A DNA stretch of 64,000 nt from Chthonomonas sp035294505 (GTDB taxonomy: Bacteria; Armatimonadota; Chthonomonadetes; Chthonomonadales; Chthonomonadaceae). The stretch lies in contig NZ_DATGKU010000174.1 in the NCBI RefSeq assembly GCF_035294505.1, positions 1 to 64,000 of the forward strand, read 5' to 3'. Both the position numbers and the translations under genes were made by a program. Shown here in pieces: positions 35,541-44,315 of the stretch (its first letter is position 1; each line of letters starts with the position of its first letter). A model generated the notes under the pieces. That model did not search any database, was not told the origin of the DNA, and saw only the letters and a list, made by a program, of their open reading frames with translations.

Positions 35541-36692
35541 TCAGCGGGTCAGTGCCACGATCTTTTCCGCCGCTTCGGGCATCGTCGCGGCCGGTGTAAT
35601 GCCCTCCTGTGCCAGAATAGCCGCTCCCTCTTCGGCTCGTGTGCCGGCCAAACGCACAACCAAAGGCACCTTCACTTCCAGCGAATTCTTGGCCATCACA
35701 ATGCCTTTGGCAACCTCGTCGCAACGCGTGATCCCGCCAAAAATGTTGATTAAAACACCGCGAACCTGCGGGTCGGAAAGCACAATGCCCAAACAGGTCT
35801 TCACACGTTCCGACTGCGCCCCGCCACCAACATCCAAAAAGTTTGCCGGACGCCCGCCCGCTCTTTGAACCGCATCCATGGTCGCCATCGTTAACCCGGC
35901 GCCGTTGCAGATAATTCCCACCTCCCCTTTAAGTCGCACATAGGCGATATCGAGACGATGGGCCTGTGCCTCCAAGGGGTCTTCCTCGCTCTCCTCGGCA
36001 AACGCGGCCAGATCGGGATGCCTGAAGAGGGCGCTGTCGTCTATCTCGATCTTGGCATCGGCCGCCACCACTTGCCCCTCCTCGGTTACCGCCAACGGAT
36101 TGATCTCGGCCAAGGACGCATCCACCCCAACAAAAGCGTTCAAAAGTCCACGGAGTGGGCTAACTAAACGATTCACCAAAATAGGGTCTAACCCCGCCTT
36201 ATAACAGGCCTGCCTAATCTCAAAGTCGTGAGGCCCCTCCAATGGATCAATGGGAAGGCGTACCACCGCTTCTGGCTCCTCTGCGGCCACCGCCTCGATA
36301 TCCATCCCACCTCTAGCGCTCACTATAAGCACATTGCGTTTGCTAACCCGATCGGGCACAACCCCCGCATATATCTCCTGCTGAATGCGTATCGGCTCCT
36401 CGATGAGAAGCTTCTCTACCTTCAATCCCTCCGGCGCCTGGTGAGTCTTTAAAAGCATGCCCAACATCTGTCGGGCCAACGTCTCACCCTCCTCCGGGGA
36501 AGAGGCAATACGGATGCCACCGGCCTTTCCACGTCCTCCCGTGTGTACTTGGGCCTTCAATACCCCCTTCCCGCCTAACTGCGCAACCTTCTCACGCACC
36601 TCCTCCGGCTTAAACGCCACGCCGGCGTTTCGTGGAATAGGAACTCCGTAACGTGCCAAAACCTCTTTCGCCTGATGTTCGTGTATCTTCAC
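35541..36692 (-). CDS. sucC: Succinate-CoA ligase (ADP-forming), beta subunit
   Basis: A 383-residue ATP-grasp protein of normal length. Signatures: MKIHEHQAKEVLARYGVPIP at the start, KAQVHTGGRGKAGGI (nucleotide contact), AEINPLAV near 200 and the CoA-ligase domain with IFGGITRCDEVAKGI. With SucD it makes succinate and ATP (or GTP) from succinyl-CoA in the citric acid cycle. sucD is not adjacent, which is unusual since the two are generally paired; it must be elsewhere if the enzyme works. GAGGTG precedes the ATG. It is in the middle of the minus-strand cluster between a TPR protein and the methyltransferase gene. Confidence 0.95.
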   Translation of the reverse strand: MKIHEHQAKEVLARYGVPIPRNAGVAFKPEEVREKVAQLGGKGVLKAQVHTGGRGKAGGIRIASSPEEGETLARQMLGMLLKTHQAPEGLKVEKLLIEEPIRIQQEIYAGVVPDRVSKRNVLIVSARGGMDIEAVAAEEPEAVVRLPIDPLEGPHDFEIRQACYKAGLDPILVNRLVSPLRGLLNAFVGVDASLAEINPLAVTEEGQVVAADAKIEIDDSALFRHPDLAAFAEESEEDPLEAQAHRLDIAYVRLKGEVGIICNGAGLTMATMDAVQRAGGRPANFLDVGGGAQSERVKTCLGIVLSDPQVRGVLINIFGGITRCDEVAKGIVMAKNSLEVKVPLVVRLAGTRAEEGAAILAQEGITPAATMPEAAEKIVALTR

Positions 36693-36720
36693 CTCACTAC
36701 TTCCCTTCTATTGAAAAGAA

Positions 36721-37623
36721 TTAGGCGCTGCTCGCCCTACGCGAAACCAAACGCATGTCTACTAACACGAAACAGTAGTAGAGCAGCGCCAACAGCGCCA
36801 CTCCCAGCACCCCGAGCGTTATCCCATGAGAACGAGGCACTATCCACAGCAGAACGGCAAGGAGAATGGCATCTATAACGAAATAGATAAGCCCCTTCAC
36901 GGTCTCCCCATAATACCAATGTCCAAGCCCAGGGAGAAGCGCCGAAAGCAGCAGCCCCACAAAGGGATGCTTCTCGACATCCTCGGTGATCACCGCGCCC
37001 CAATCCTGCTGCTTCACCAACAGATCGCCGAACTTTTTCTCTGCCGAGGCGCGCTGCGGGTCTGCTAGCGTGGCCCGATAGTAGGCTGCCATCGCCTCAT
37101 CCACCCGCCCAAGTCCCTGGAGAATATCTCCTAGCAACTCCAAACCCAGAGCATCCTTTGGGTTTTTCGTTAAGGCTTCTCGACACTTGGCCTCTGCCTC
37201 TCGGTAACGCTCCCTCCGACGCAAAAGCTCGGCCTCACGCTGAAGGCGTTCGGCCTCATACTTCTCTTGTAAGGTTGCCTCACGAAAGTCGGGCAAGCCC
37301 AAATCTATCTTCTTAACCGCCTCCGCCTGAGCCTCAATCTTCTTTGCGATAAGCTCGCTTAGGGAGACTTCGGCCCCGGTGCTCCTAGCTAAGTCGGCCC
37401 CAGCAGGAGACACGCCGCCAGCGCTAGGCCCGCTCATTTCTAAAAGTTTTTTGGCCTGCTCTGGCGTTATGCCCTGCTGTATCATCTCCTGGGCGACCTC
37501 CAAAACCCGCTCATCAATTGACGGCGAAGCCTTCATCTCTGTCCCCGGCAACGGTGGCATCGCTTGGGTTCGCTCGGCATTATTCGACGGAGTCTTGGTG
37601 TTGTGTTCTTCGTTGGGACTCAT
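36721..37623 (-). CDS. TPR protein with C-terminal membrane helices
   Basis: A 300-residue protein. A polar N-terminus holds a small helical element (VLEVAQEMIQQGITPEQAKKLLE), then a coiled stretch and two to three TPR units (AEAKCREALTKNPKDALGLELLGDILQGLGRVDEAMAAYYRATLADP). The C-terminal 80 residues contain three hydrophobic helices in the pattern LLSALLPGLGHWYYG..KGLIYFV, typical of the TM2/DUF5683-like membrane domain. It probably scaffolds proteins at the inner membrane. Its start lies 44 bases inside the 3' end of rsfS, so translation is probably coupled; the sucC gene follows after 28 bases. Confidence 0.65.
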   Translation of the reverse strand: MSPNEEHNTKTPSNNAERTQAMPPLPGTEMKASPSIDERVLEVAQEMIQQGITPEQAKKLLEMSGPSAGGVSPAGADLARSTGAEVSLSELIAKKIEAQAEAVKKIDLGLPDFREATLQEKYEAERLQREAELLRRRERYREAEAKCREALTKNPKDALGLELLGDILQGLGRVDEAMAAYYRATLADPQRASAEKKFGDLLVKQQDWGAVITEDVEKHPFVGLLLSALLPGLGHWYYGETVKGLIYFVIDAILLAVLLWIVPRSHGITLGVLGVALLALLYYCFVLVDMRLVSRRASSA

Positions 37624-37999
37624 GTTGCCCCTCCAGTAGCCTCTCTATGGAGATGCGCGGTGCGGCCGACCAGAACGACTCGATGTCGTAAAAAGCCCTC
37701 TGCTCAGCAGCCATAATGTGCGCCACGACATCTCCGTAATCCAGCAATATCCAGGTGGCCTCCTGATACCCCTCGATCCGCAACTTCCGCAGACCGCGCT
37801 CTTCCATCTTCTCCTCCACCTTATCGGCAATAGCCCGAATCTGAATGGAAGACTTCCCGGTGCAGATGAAAAAGTAGTCTGCGATAATCGTGAGGTCGCG
37901 CAGGTCTAGAGCCACCATCTCCTCCGCCTTCACGGAATCGGCGGCGTTGGCAATGACCCGTAACTTCTCTTCGGCTGTAACAACGTCCGTTTTTTTCAT
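37580..37999 (-). CDS. rsfS: Ribosomal silencing factor RsfS
   Basis: A 139-residue protein of the RsfS/Iojap family: IVTAEE-like opening, DIVALDLRDL-type strand (VALDLRDLTIIADYFFICTGKS), then IRAIADKVEEKM, EGYQEATWILLDYGDVVAHIM and YDIESFWSAAP. It binds ribosomal protein L14 and blocks subunit joining when nutrients are short. The GGAAAGG site precedes the ATG. It follows nadD after 52 bases, the conserved nadD-rsfS order of many bacteria. Confidence 0.95.
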   Translation of the reverse strand: MKKTDVVTAEEKLRVIANAADSVKAEEMVALDLRDLTIIADYFFICTGKSSIQIRAIADKVEEKMEERGLRKLRIEGYQEATWILLDYGDVVAHIMAAEQRAFYDIESFWSAAPRISIERLLEGQHESQRRTQHQDSVE

Positions 38000-38051
38000 A
38001 AAAGCCTTTCCGGTCTGCTAATATAGACGCCCTTTCCTCTTCACTCGTTCC

Positions 38052-38642
38052 TCACTTATAAAGCCGGTGTTTGCGGATATACTCTACCACACCGTCCGGC
38101 GTTAGGTAGCGAATCGGCAGGTTATGGCGAACCCGATGACGCAATTCGGTGGAGGAGATGTCGAGCATGGTGGAACCGAGCAGCAGAATGTTTTCTAGAT
38201 ACTCTAGCGGTAAGCGGTCTCGCAGACGATTGAGCGAATATCCTGGGCGGGCCGCGGCAATGAATCGTGCCATCCGCATCACATCCTGATGCCGATGCCA
38301 AGTTAATAGATCGCAGACAGCGTCAATGCCGGTAATGTAAAAAAACTCATCCTGTGGGTACTGCTCACGCAAACTGATCAAAGTATCTATCGTGTAGGAC
38401 ACGCCGCCCCTATCAATCTCGATGGGAGAGCACTCGAAAGCCGGATTCCCATGGATGCCGATGACCGTCATCGCATAACGATGCTTTGGTGGCGTGATCT
38501 CCTCGTTTTTCTTGTGCGGAGGAATGCCGGCCGGCACAAAGAGAATTTTATCTAACCGAAAGCGCACACGCGACTCTTCAGCCACAAAGAGGTGCCCATA
38601 ATGAATCGGGTCAAAGGTGCCTCCGATAATTCCAAGCCGCAT
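38052..38642 (-). CDS. nadD: Nicotinate-nucleotide adenylyltransferase
   Basis: A 196-residue enzyme of normal length. The N-terminal GGTFDPIHYGHL carries the nucleotidyltransferase T/HxGH motif, and SSTELRHRVRHNLPIRYLTPDGVVEYI near the end is the ISSTxIR signature. It joins nicotinate mononucleotide with ATP to form deamido-NAD in NAD biosynthesis. AAGGGG precedes the ATG. It starts six bases after the PIG-L deacetylase gene and is followed by rsfS. Confidence 0.96.
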   Translation of the reverse strand: MRLGIIGGTFDPIHYGHLFVAEESRVRFRLDKILFVPAGIPPHKKNEEITPPKHRYAMTVIGIHGNPAFECSPIEIDRGGVSYTIDTLISLREQYPQDEFFYITGIDAVCDLLTWHRHQDVMRMARFIAAARPGYSLNRLRDRLPLEYLENILLLGSTMLDISSTELRHRVRHNLPIRYLTPDGVVEYIRKHRLYK

Positions 38643-38648
38643 GACCCC

Positions 38649-40178
38649 TTACCCACGCTCCAACGCTGCGATGGCACGGTCGTTGTTTGTAGGTTTCACA
38701 GAGAGCAGACACATGCCGCTTTGATCGATGAGAACCCGCGATAGATAGGTTTTAATCCCAAAACTAATATTTGTTACAGGGTTGTTCCCCGCCTCTTGCT
38801 CCAACAATCGCCATGGCAACACCACCGCCAAGTGACGCCCATCCACATTCACCCACCCGCCTTCTGGCAATGCCTGGTTGGCCACAGGAAGCTTTAGACG
38901 GAGAGCGGTTGCCGCCGAGCGTCCCCCTTCACCAAACGCTCGCAGCTGTAATACGTAGCGATAACGAGCGCTGACCGGTTGGCAGAACTCCAAATCGAGG
39001 CAAAGCGTTTCACCTCTCCGACACGCACAAGCCGACCGCAGATCGGCCCCTCCCTCCAGCGTACGCAGAAGATTATCACCGACTGCATCGAGAAAAACGG
39101 GTGGCGTTCTCTGCCACCAATGCTCCACATTGCCCGCCGACGCAAGCTGTGGATGCCCATTTAACTGCGGCAAAGCCTCCGCAGGTAAAACACCGAAAAG
39201 CTCGGTCCGACGCGCAAAGGAGGTGAGGAAACGCGCCATCATCATCGTTTGACTATGGTAAGCCTCGATCCCCTCCAGTTTTCGGCGCTCCTGCACTTCG
39301 GTGAGAGGCAACGACATCCATAGGGTACCGATATGCAGCATACCTCGTGGCGGAATAAGCGGAAACGTTAAGCCGATGCCTTGAGGCTGCGGCCAATCGC
39401 CACGATGCACCAGATAGTGCACCAAGAGCGCCCGACCGGCCCAATTTGCCGTACTCGGCTGCCCACCTAACTCCTCAAGCGCTAGCGACACGAAATAGGA
39501 GGCTGCCCGATGGTCGGGATGATCCTCTTGTGGATCGGTAACCGCAATAAGGTTAGGCCGAAAAGCGCGCATGGCCTGCTCTATGATCTTCAAAAGCTCA
39601 CTGCCACAGTAGGGTGCGTGGGGATAGAGCGCTTTCGAGTAGGGCACCCTATCTGCCCGTGTGTACGGAGAGGTGTAGAGCCGTTCTGGTGTCCAGAAAT
39701 CAAGCCAGAGTCGCTCTAGGCCTTGATCGGGATATCCAAGAAAGAGGACATTTTTAGGCGAAAGCCCCAGCTTAGAGAGCGCCACCAACGATTCCTGCTG
39801 ACGATGGGAGGCAAACTGGAGGAAATCCGCCGGCCCCACGCGCATCTTGTGTGTATCGCACTCCACCGCGGTACGAAACCCATCCCCATTGGTTAGAATG
39901 ATGACCTCCACCTTCCCCCCAGCCGCAAGAGTCTGTTGTATAAGCCCGGCACATCCTAATGTCTCATCATCCGGATGAGGCGCAAATACCAGAAGACGTG
40001 TTTGGGCGGTTGGCGCCGACATGCGAGGCAGATGCAACTCGGAGAAATCCGTATTGGCCTCATGTTCATGCCAAAGGAGGGCTAAACAGACCCCACCCAT
40101 ATAAACGCAGGGTAAGGCGATAAGCATAAGTAGGTAGCGCACATAGGGGCGCATCCGCTGTATGGGGTTCCAAGTCAC
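38649..40178 (-). CDS. Membrane-anchored PIG-L family deacetylase
   Basis: A 509-residue protein. An N-terminal hydrophobic helix (YLLMLIALPCVYMGGVCLALLW) anchors it; the catalytic domain has the zinc-binding FAPHPDDETLGCAG and DPQEDHPDHRAASYF motifs of LmbE/PIG-L enzymes, which remove N-acetyl groups from GlcNAc-type sugars. A ~170-residue C-terminal beta-rich extension is additional. GTG 40178 is suggested as start because GGAGG is 11 bases before it; ATG 40154 and a TTG at 40277 are alternatives. The neighbouring gene in the other direction upstream is the tRNA-Ser gene on the same strand. Confidence 0.82.
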   Translation of the reverse strand: MTWNPIQRMRPYVRYLLMLIALPCVYMGGVCLALLWHEHEANTDFSELHLPRMSAPTAQTRLLVFAPHPDDETLGCAGLIQQTLAAGGKVEVIILTNGDGFRTAVECDTHKMRVGPADFLQFASHRQQESLVALSKLGLSPKNVLFLGYPDQGLERLWLDFWTPERLYTSPYTRADRVPYSKALYPHAPYCGSELLKIIEQAMRAFRPNLIAVTDPQEDHPDHRAASYFVSLALEELGGQPSTANWAGRALLVHYLVHRGDWPQPQGIGLTFPLIPPRGMLHIGTLWMSLPLTEVQERRKLEGIEAYHSQTMMMARFLTSFARRTELFGVLPAEALPQLNGHPQLASAGNVEHWWQRTPPVFLDAVGDNLLRTLEGGADLRSACACRRGETLCLDLEFCQPVSARYRYVLQLRAFGEGGRSAATALRLKLPVANQALPEGGWVNVDGRHLAVVLPWRLLEQEAGNNPVTNISFGIKTYLSRVLIDQSGMCLLSVKPTNNDRAIAALERG

Positions 40179-40295
40179 GCGGGAGGGTTCCTCCAGTTCA
40201 ACCCATAGGTGTTTCGAGCCGTTAGGCGCCGTTTCACTTTTTACGCCATGCTCAGAAACAACAAAAGCTCTCACCAAGCAGAGACGATAGCGAAG

Positions 40296-40385
40296 CGGAG
40301 TGAGAGGGATTCGAACCCTCGAATGGTCTTTCGACCATTACACGATTTCCAGTCGTGCTCCTTAGGCCAGCTCGGACATCACTCC
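40296..40385 (-). tRNA. tRNA-Ser (anticodon GGA)
   Basis: On the minus strand a 90-base tRNA can be folded: acceptor GGAGTGA (40385-40379) with TCACTCC (40303-40297), discriminator G at 40296, anticodon stem around CACGA/TCGTG with the loop CTGGAAA giving anticodon GGA, a long variable arm (AATGGTC-GAAA-GACCATT) as expected for class II tRNA-Ser, and a T-loop GGTTCGAATCC. CCA is not encoded. It reads UCC and UCU codons. Confidence 0.97.
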
Positions 40386-40400
40386 GTACCGCGTTATCTT

Positions 40401-40429
40401 ATTATACAATACCGCAAGCAGCCTGTCAA
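40401..40429 (-). promoter_or_regulatory. Exact consensus promoter of tRNA-Ser
   Basis: Read on the minus strand: TTGACA (40429-40424), 17 bases, TATAAT (40406-40401). Both boxes and the spacing are perfect. The start point would be near 40394, nine bases before the mature tRNA 5' end. It gives the clearest sight of the housekeeping promoter of this organism. Confidence 0.92.
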
Positions 40430-40580
40430 ACGAACAGAACAGCAGAACGCAAGCCGGATGCTTCCGCAGGAGACGTTGCCAGTGCATCCTAAGCTAGATA
40501 CCTGCCTTTTCTCAGTCAAACAGAATATGTCAAATCGTCTTTATGCAACGGCGACAAGCGCCCTCACGCTGAGGTTTCCG

Positions 40581-40609
40581 TTGCACGCTCTACACAATAT
40601 GGGTAGAAT
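40581..40609 (+). promoter_or_regulatory. Promoter immediately before glnE
   Basis: TTGCAC at 40581-40586 and TAGAAT at 40604-40609 with a 17-base spacer. The -10 box ends nine bases before the glnE ATG at 40619, so the transcript should begin about three bases before, or at, the start codon. No ribosome-binding site is visible, which fits leaderless translation. Confidence 0.65.
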
Positions 40610-40618
40610 CCCTATGTC

Positions 40619-43600
40619 ATGGAAACCGCAGACACACAGATCGCAGCGCTTCAATCACTTGGCATCGAAGACCCCAAGCGTGCACTCCAACGTCTTACCC
40701 ATCTCGCCGGTCGGGGGGTTACCGACGATGATCTGGAGCGTCTCTATCCACTTCTGTTTCGAGCGCTTCAAGAAAGCCCCGACCCCAATCGCTCCCTCCT
40801 CGCCTTCTGCCGCTGGTTCGAGGCCACCGGCAATCCTCTCGTTTATCTAAACCTCCTCTGTGCCCATCCGGTTGCGCTCGAAATCTTCTGCATCGTTACC
40901 GGAAGCAGCCAGATTTTCGCCGATCTACTCGCGCGTCAGCCCGAATGCTTTGAACTGATCGCCGATCCAGGCCAACGAGGCGAGAGTCGCCCAGTCGCAA
41001 CGCTTACCCGCGAGATTCGCAACCTCGTAGAGGCATGCAGCTACCCCGACCTGAAACGGGAGGCCCTACGACGCTGGAAAGCGCGTGAGATGCTTCGCAT
41101 CGGTGTGCGCGACCTCGCAGGCATTGCCAGCCTTACAGAGACGGCTCGTGCATTCTCCGACCTCGCCGATGCCTGCCTACAAGCAGCCCTCGACATCGCT
41201 TACACCATCTTACCAAAACCAGATCAGAACCCACCGGCCTTCGCCGTCATCGCTATGGGCAAGTTGGGTGGACGCGAACTGAACTACAGCAGCGACATAG
41301 ACCTGATGTTCGTTCATGCCGACGATCTTCCCGAAACCCTCCTTCTAGAGGATGGAACCTCAATCAATACGCTTGCTTGGCTTAACCGTCTCGCCGAAAC
41401 CCTTATCAAAACCCTTTCCGAAGAGGGCACGCATGGGCATGTGTTTCGCGTAGATATGCGCCTTCGACCTGAAGGCCGCTTTGGCCCTCTTGTTCGCTCG
41501 CTCTCAGCCTATCGTTTCTACTACGAGAACTGGGCCGAGCCTTGGGAGCTACAGGCGCTTATCAAGGCCCGCTTCGTTGCCGGCCATCGAGCACTCGGTG
41601 AAGCCTTTCACCGCCTTATCACCCCCTTTGTCTATAACCCCTTCCCGCCTCCCGAATTTATCGCCTCTATCGTGGAAAATAAACGGCGCATCGAGCGCAA
41701 ATGCGCGCTCGAAGGACAAACGGAAAGCAATATTAAAGTGGGACACGGTGGCATTCGCGACATCGAGTTTCTCGTACAACGCCTTCAGCTTCTTCACGGT
41801 GGCAAACTACCCTCTCTGCGCACCCCAAATACCCTCCAGGCACTCCAACGCCTCTATCAAGCGGGCATTCTTCCAAAAGAAACTCATCGCCACCTGGCTG
41901 AAGACTATGTCTTTCTAAGAACGCTAGAGCACCGTCTTCAACTGCTCCACGGACACCAAACACAAACTCTTCCCCCTCCCCGCTCACCAGAACGCCTTCG
42001 TCTGGCGCGTCGAATGGGTTTTGACTCCTCAGAGGTTTTTGAAACGGAACTGTCCCAACGGCGCGCTCGTGTGCATACCTATCTTCAAAATCTCTTCTAT
42101 GGGGAAATACCATCCCCAAGACTTCCGGCCACGACGAACACCGATCTGGCAACCCTCCTCGATACCATAGATAGCCCGGCCTCTCAAGCACAGCTCATCC
42201 GTCTTCTGCACGATCACGGCTTCCATCACCCGGAAAAGCTTATTCCTCTCCTCCAAATGCCGATGCGAGGAAACGAATATGGCGGTATGCCCCCGGATAC
42301 CCCCATCGAATTTAAGAACATCGCATCGCGCCTTCTCGAAATGGCGGCTCGTACCCCCAACCCCGACGCCGCTCTCTTCGGCTTCGAGGCCCTCGCCATC
42401 GCCGTGCCCAACCGGGCCCAGCTCTATGCTGCCTGCGACGACAGCCCTCAAATGCTGGATAAACTTCTGCGACTGGCCGGAGGTTCCCCTCCATTGTTCC
42501 AACGCCTCGTACGACATCAAGAGTGGCTGGAAAACCTTATCAACCCTGAAGAGGAATCGCGCGATTGGTGGCACCCACTGCGAAAAGTAAAAGATTACGG
42601 TGCTCAAATAGACGCTTTAGCTACCAATATCGAGAGAAAATGGCTTGAGATCGGGGCACGAGATATTTGGGGCGAAATAGACGTTCTAGAGGTGCAACAA
42701 CACTTAACACAACTCGCCGAACAGACGCTTCAGATACTTCTGGAACTCTGCGCTCAAGAACTCGCAACCCAAAATCGTGCAGATACCTCACAAGAGCTTG
42801 CCTCCTTAGCCGTATTTGGCCTGGGCAAGCTGGGCGGGCAGGAGCTAGGCTACGCAAGCGATTGGGATGTCATCTTCCTTTGTGACGAATCCTGCCTCCG
42901 CGATACGGCTCGGTCTCGTACCCTACATCGCATCATCGAGCTTCTGGAAGAGGCTATAACCCATCTCGCCACCCATAATCTGCCGATCACACTTGATTTG
43001 CGACTTCGCCCCTGGGGGAAAGATGGGGCGCTTTTCACGAGCCACAAGGCGTTGTATCACTATCATAAAACAAGCGGGGAAATTTGGGAGAAGCAGGCGC
43101 TCCTAAAAGCGCGATTCGTCGCCGGTAACTCCAAACAAGGTGCTTATGCCACCCAAGTTCTACAGGCCATTAGTTACCCTAAGCCCTTCCCAAAAACCTA
43201 CACCGACGCCATGCGTGCCATGAAGCGACGTATCGAAACAGAGCGACTTGAACCACACCTTCGTACCAGCGACCTAAAGCTAGGCCACGGCGGTTTGCTC
43301 GACATCGAATGGCTTGCCCAATGGCTCCAGATGCAGCACGGGCGGCGTATCTCCGGCCTGCGATGCCCGAATACGGTGCAGACTCTTGGCTCCCTTGCCG
43401 ATGCGCATCTTCTCGATAACGCCGAAGCCGATGTGCTTATTGCTACCTATCTGCAGCTTACACGCGCTCGAAACGCCCTCTGGCTCTATACCGGACGATC
43501 GCAAGATCGGCTTCCAGAAGATACAATATCTATACGTGCCTTTGCTCGGCTTCTTGGCTATGTGGACGACCAAGAAGGAGCGCAAGCGCTGAGCGATCTC

Positions 43601-43657
43601 CGCAGAGCGATGAACGAAGCACGCCGCATCTTTGAAAGCCGATTCTATGCCGACTAA
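40619..43657 (+). CDS. glnE: Bifunctional glutamine synthetase adenylyltransferase/adenylyl-removing enzyme
   Basis: A 1012-residue protein of the GlnE family with its two nucleotidyltransferase domains: MGKLGGRELNYSSDIDLMF with Asp226 and Asp228, and GLGKLGGQELGYASDWDVIFL with Asp748 and Asp750. Each is followed by its helical partner domain (RVDMRLRPEGRFGPLV and LRLRPWGKDGALFTS, then GHGGIRDIEFLVQ and GHGGLLDIEWLAQWLQ). The two halves attach and remove AMP on glutamine synthetase according to nitrogen state. No glnA or glnB is nearby. Its 3' end overlaps plsY by 11 bases, so plsY and priA are probably transcribed with it. Confidence 0.95.
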   Translation: METADTQIAALQSLGIEDPKRALQRLTHLAGRGVTDDDLERLYPLLFRALQESPDPNRSLLAFCRWFEATGNPLVYLNLLCAHPVALEIFCIVTGSSQIFADLLARQPECFELIADPGQRGESRPVATLTREIRNLVEACSYPDLKREALRRWKAREMLRIGVRDLAGIASLTETARAFSDLADACLQAALDIAYTILPKPDQNPPAFAVIAMGKLGGRELNYSSDIDLMFVHADDLPETLLLEDGTSINTLAWLNRLAETLIKTLSEEGTHGHVFRVDMRLRPEGRFGPLVRSLSAYRFYYENWAEPWELQALIKARFVAGHRALGEAFHRLITPFVYNPFPPPEFIASIVENKRRIERKCALEGQTESNIKVGHGGIRDIEFLVQRLQLLHGGKLPSLRTPNTLQALQRLYQAGILPKETHRHLAEDYVFLRTLEHRLQLLHGHQTQTLPPPRSPERLRLARRMGFDSSEVFETELSQRRARVHTYLQNLFYGEIPSPRLPATTNTDLATLLDTIDSPASQAQLIRLLHDHGFHHPEKLIPLLQMPMRGNEYGGMPPDTPIEFKNIASRLLEMAARTPNPDAALFGFEALAIAVPNRAQLYAACDDSPQMLDKLLRLAGGSPPLFQRLVRHQEWLENLINPEEESRDWWHPLRKVKDYGAQIDALATNIERKWLEIGARDIWGEIDVLEVQQHLTQLAEQTLQILLELCAQELATQNRADTSQELASLAVFGLGKLGGQELGYASDWDVIFLCDESCLRDTARSRTLHRIIELLEEAITHLATHNLPITLDLRLRPWGKDGALFTSHKALYHYHKTSGEIWEKQALLKARFVAGNSKQGAYATQVLQAISYPKPFPKTYTDAMRAMKRRIETERLEPHLRTSDLKLGHGGLLDIEWLAQWLQMQHGRRISGLRCPNTVQTLGSLADAHLLDNAEADVLIATYLQLTRARNALWLYTGRSQDRLPEDTISIRAFARLLGYVDDQEGAQALSDLRRAMNEARRIFESRFYAD

Positions 43658-44315
43658 CCTGTTACCTATGCTGCTACTTGTTGGTAGCTACCTCATGGGT
43701 TCTATTCCCTTTGGCTACATCGTCGTACGGTTGCTGAAGGGTGTGGACATCCGCACCCTCGGCAGCGGCAACATTGGCATGACGAACGTATGGCGTATCT
43801 GCGGTAAGGGGCCTGGCCTCGTTGTGTTCCTGCTCGACGTGCTTAAAGGCGCCGTTCCTCCTTTGTTAGCTTCTCACCTGCAGCTTTCCTCGCTCTATCA
43901 AGTGCTCGCCGGGCTGTTGGCCATTATTGGGCATAACTACTGCATCTGGCTCGGCTTTCGAGGAGGTAAGGGCATCGCTACCAGTGCCGGTGCCCTCATC
44001 GGCATCGCACCCAAAGTGATCCTTCCAGAATTCGCCGTCTTTTTTGCCGTTCTTCTCGCCTTCCGCTATGTCTCTTTAGCCTCCATTAGCATCGCCATCG
44101 CGTTGCCGATCTGGACATTCTTCTTCTACCCACACGATTCGCCGCGCCTCTTTTTCAGCTTAGCCGCCGGCTTGCTGGCCCTTTATCGCCACAAACCGAA
44201 TATGCAGCGTCTACGAGCCGGCACCGAGCCGCGGGTACCTCTTCGACTTCCGAAACGCTCTACCGCACCCGGTTCAGACGATGCGGCCTCATCCGATTCA
44301 CCGCAAAGCTCATGA
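43647..44315 (+). CDS. plsY: Acyl-phosphate:glycerol-3-phosphate acyltransferase
   Basis: A 222-residue membrane protein with five or so hydrophobic segments and the three PlsY motifs: GSIPFGYIV near residue 15, GSGNIGMTNVWR near 42, and GHNYCIWLGFRGGKGIATSAG near 100. It starts phospholipid synthesis by moving an acyl group from acyl-phosphate to glycerol-3-phosphate. A polar tail of ~35 residues is added at the C-terminus. ATG 43647 is chosen over 43632 since it fits the family start; it lies within the last codons of glnE. Its stop overlaps the priA start (ATGA). Confidence 0.94.
   Translation: MPTNLLPMLLLVGSYLMGSIPFGYIVVRLLKGVDIRTLGSGNIGMTNVWRICGKGPGLVVFLLDVLKGAVPPLLASHLQLSSLYQVLAGLLAIIGHNYCIWLGFRGGKGIATSAGALIGIAPKVILPEFAVFFAVLLAFRYVSLASISIAIALPIWTFFFYPHDSPRLFFSLAAGLLALYRHKPNMQRLRAGTEPRVPLRLPKRSTAPGSDDAASSDSPQSS

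Noticed and set aside
35533..35724. 64-residue N-terminal extension of the RsmB-like methyltransferase.
   Set aside because: It lies inside sucC in another frame and has no family similarity.
40258..40284. Possible intrinsic terminator after tRNA-Ser on the minus strand.
   Set aside because: A T-rich stretch follows only a four- or five-base stem; not convincing.
40209..40850. A 213-codon plus-strand frame across the tRNA-Ser region and glnE start.
   Set aside because: It runs antisense through a clear tRNA gene and out of frame through glnE.
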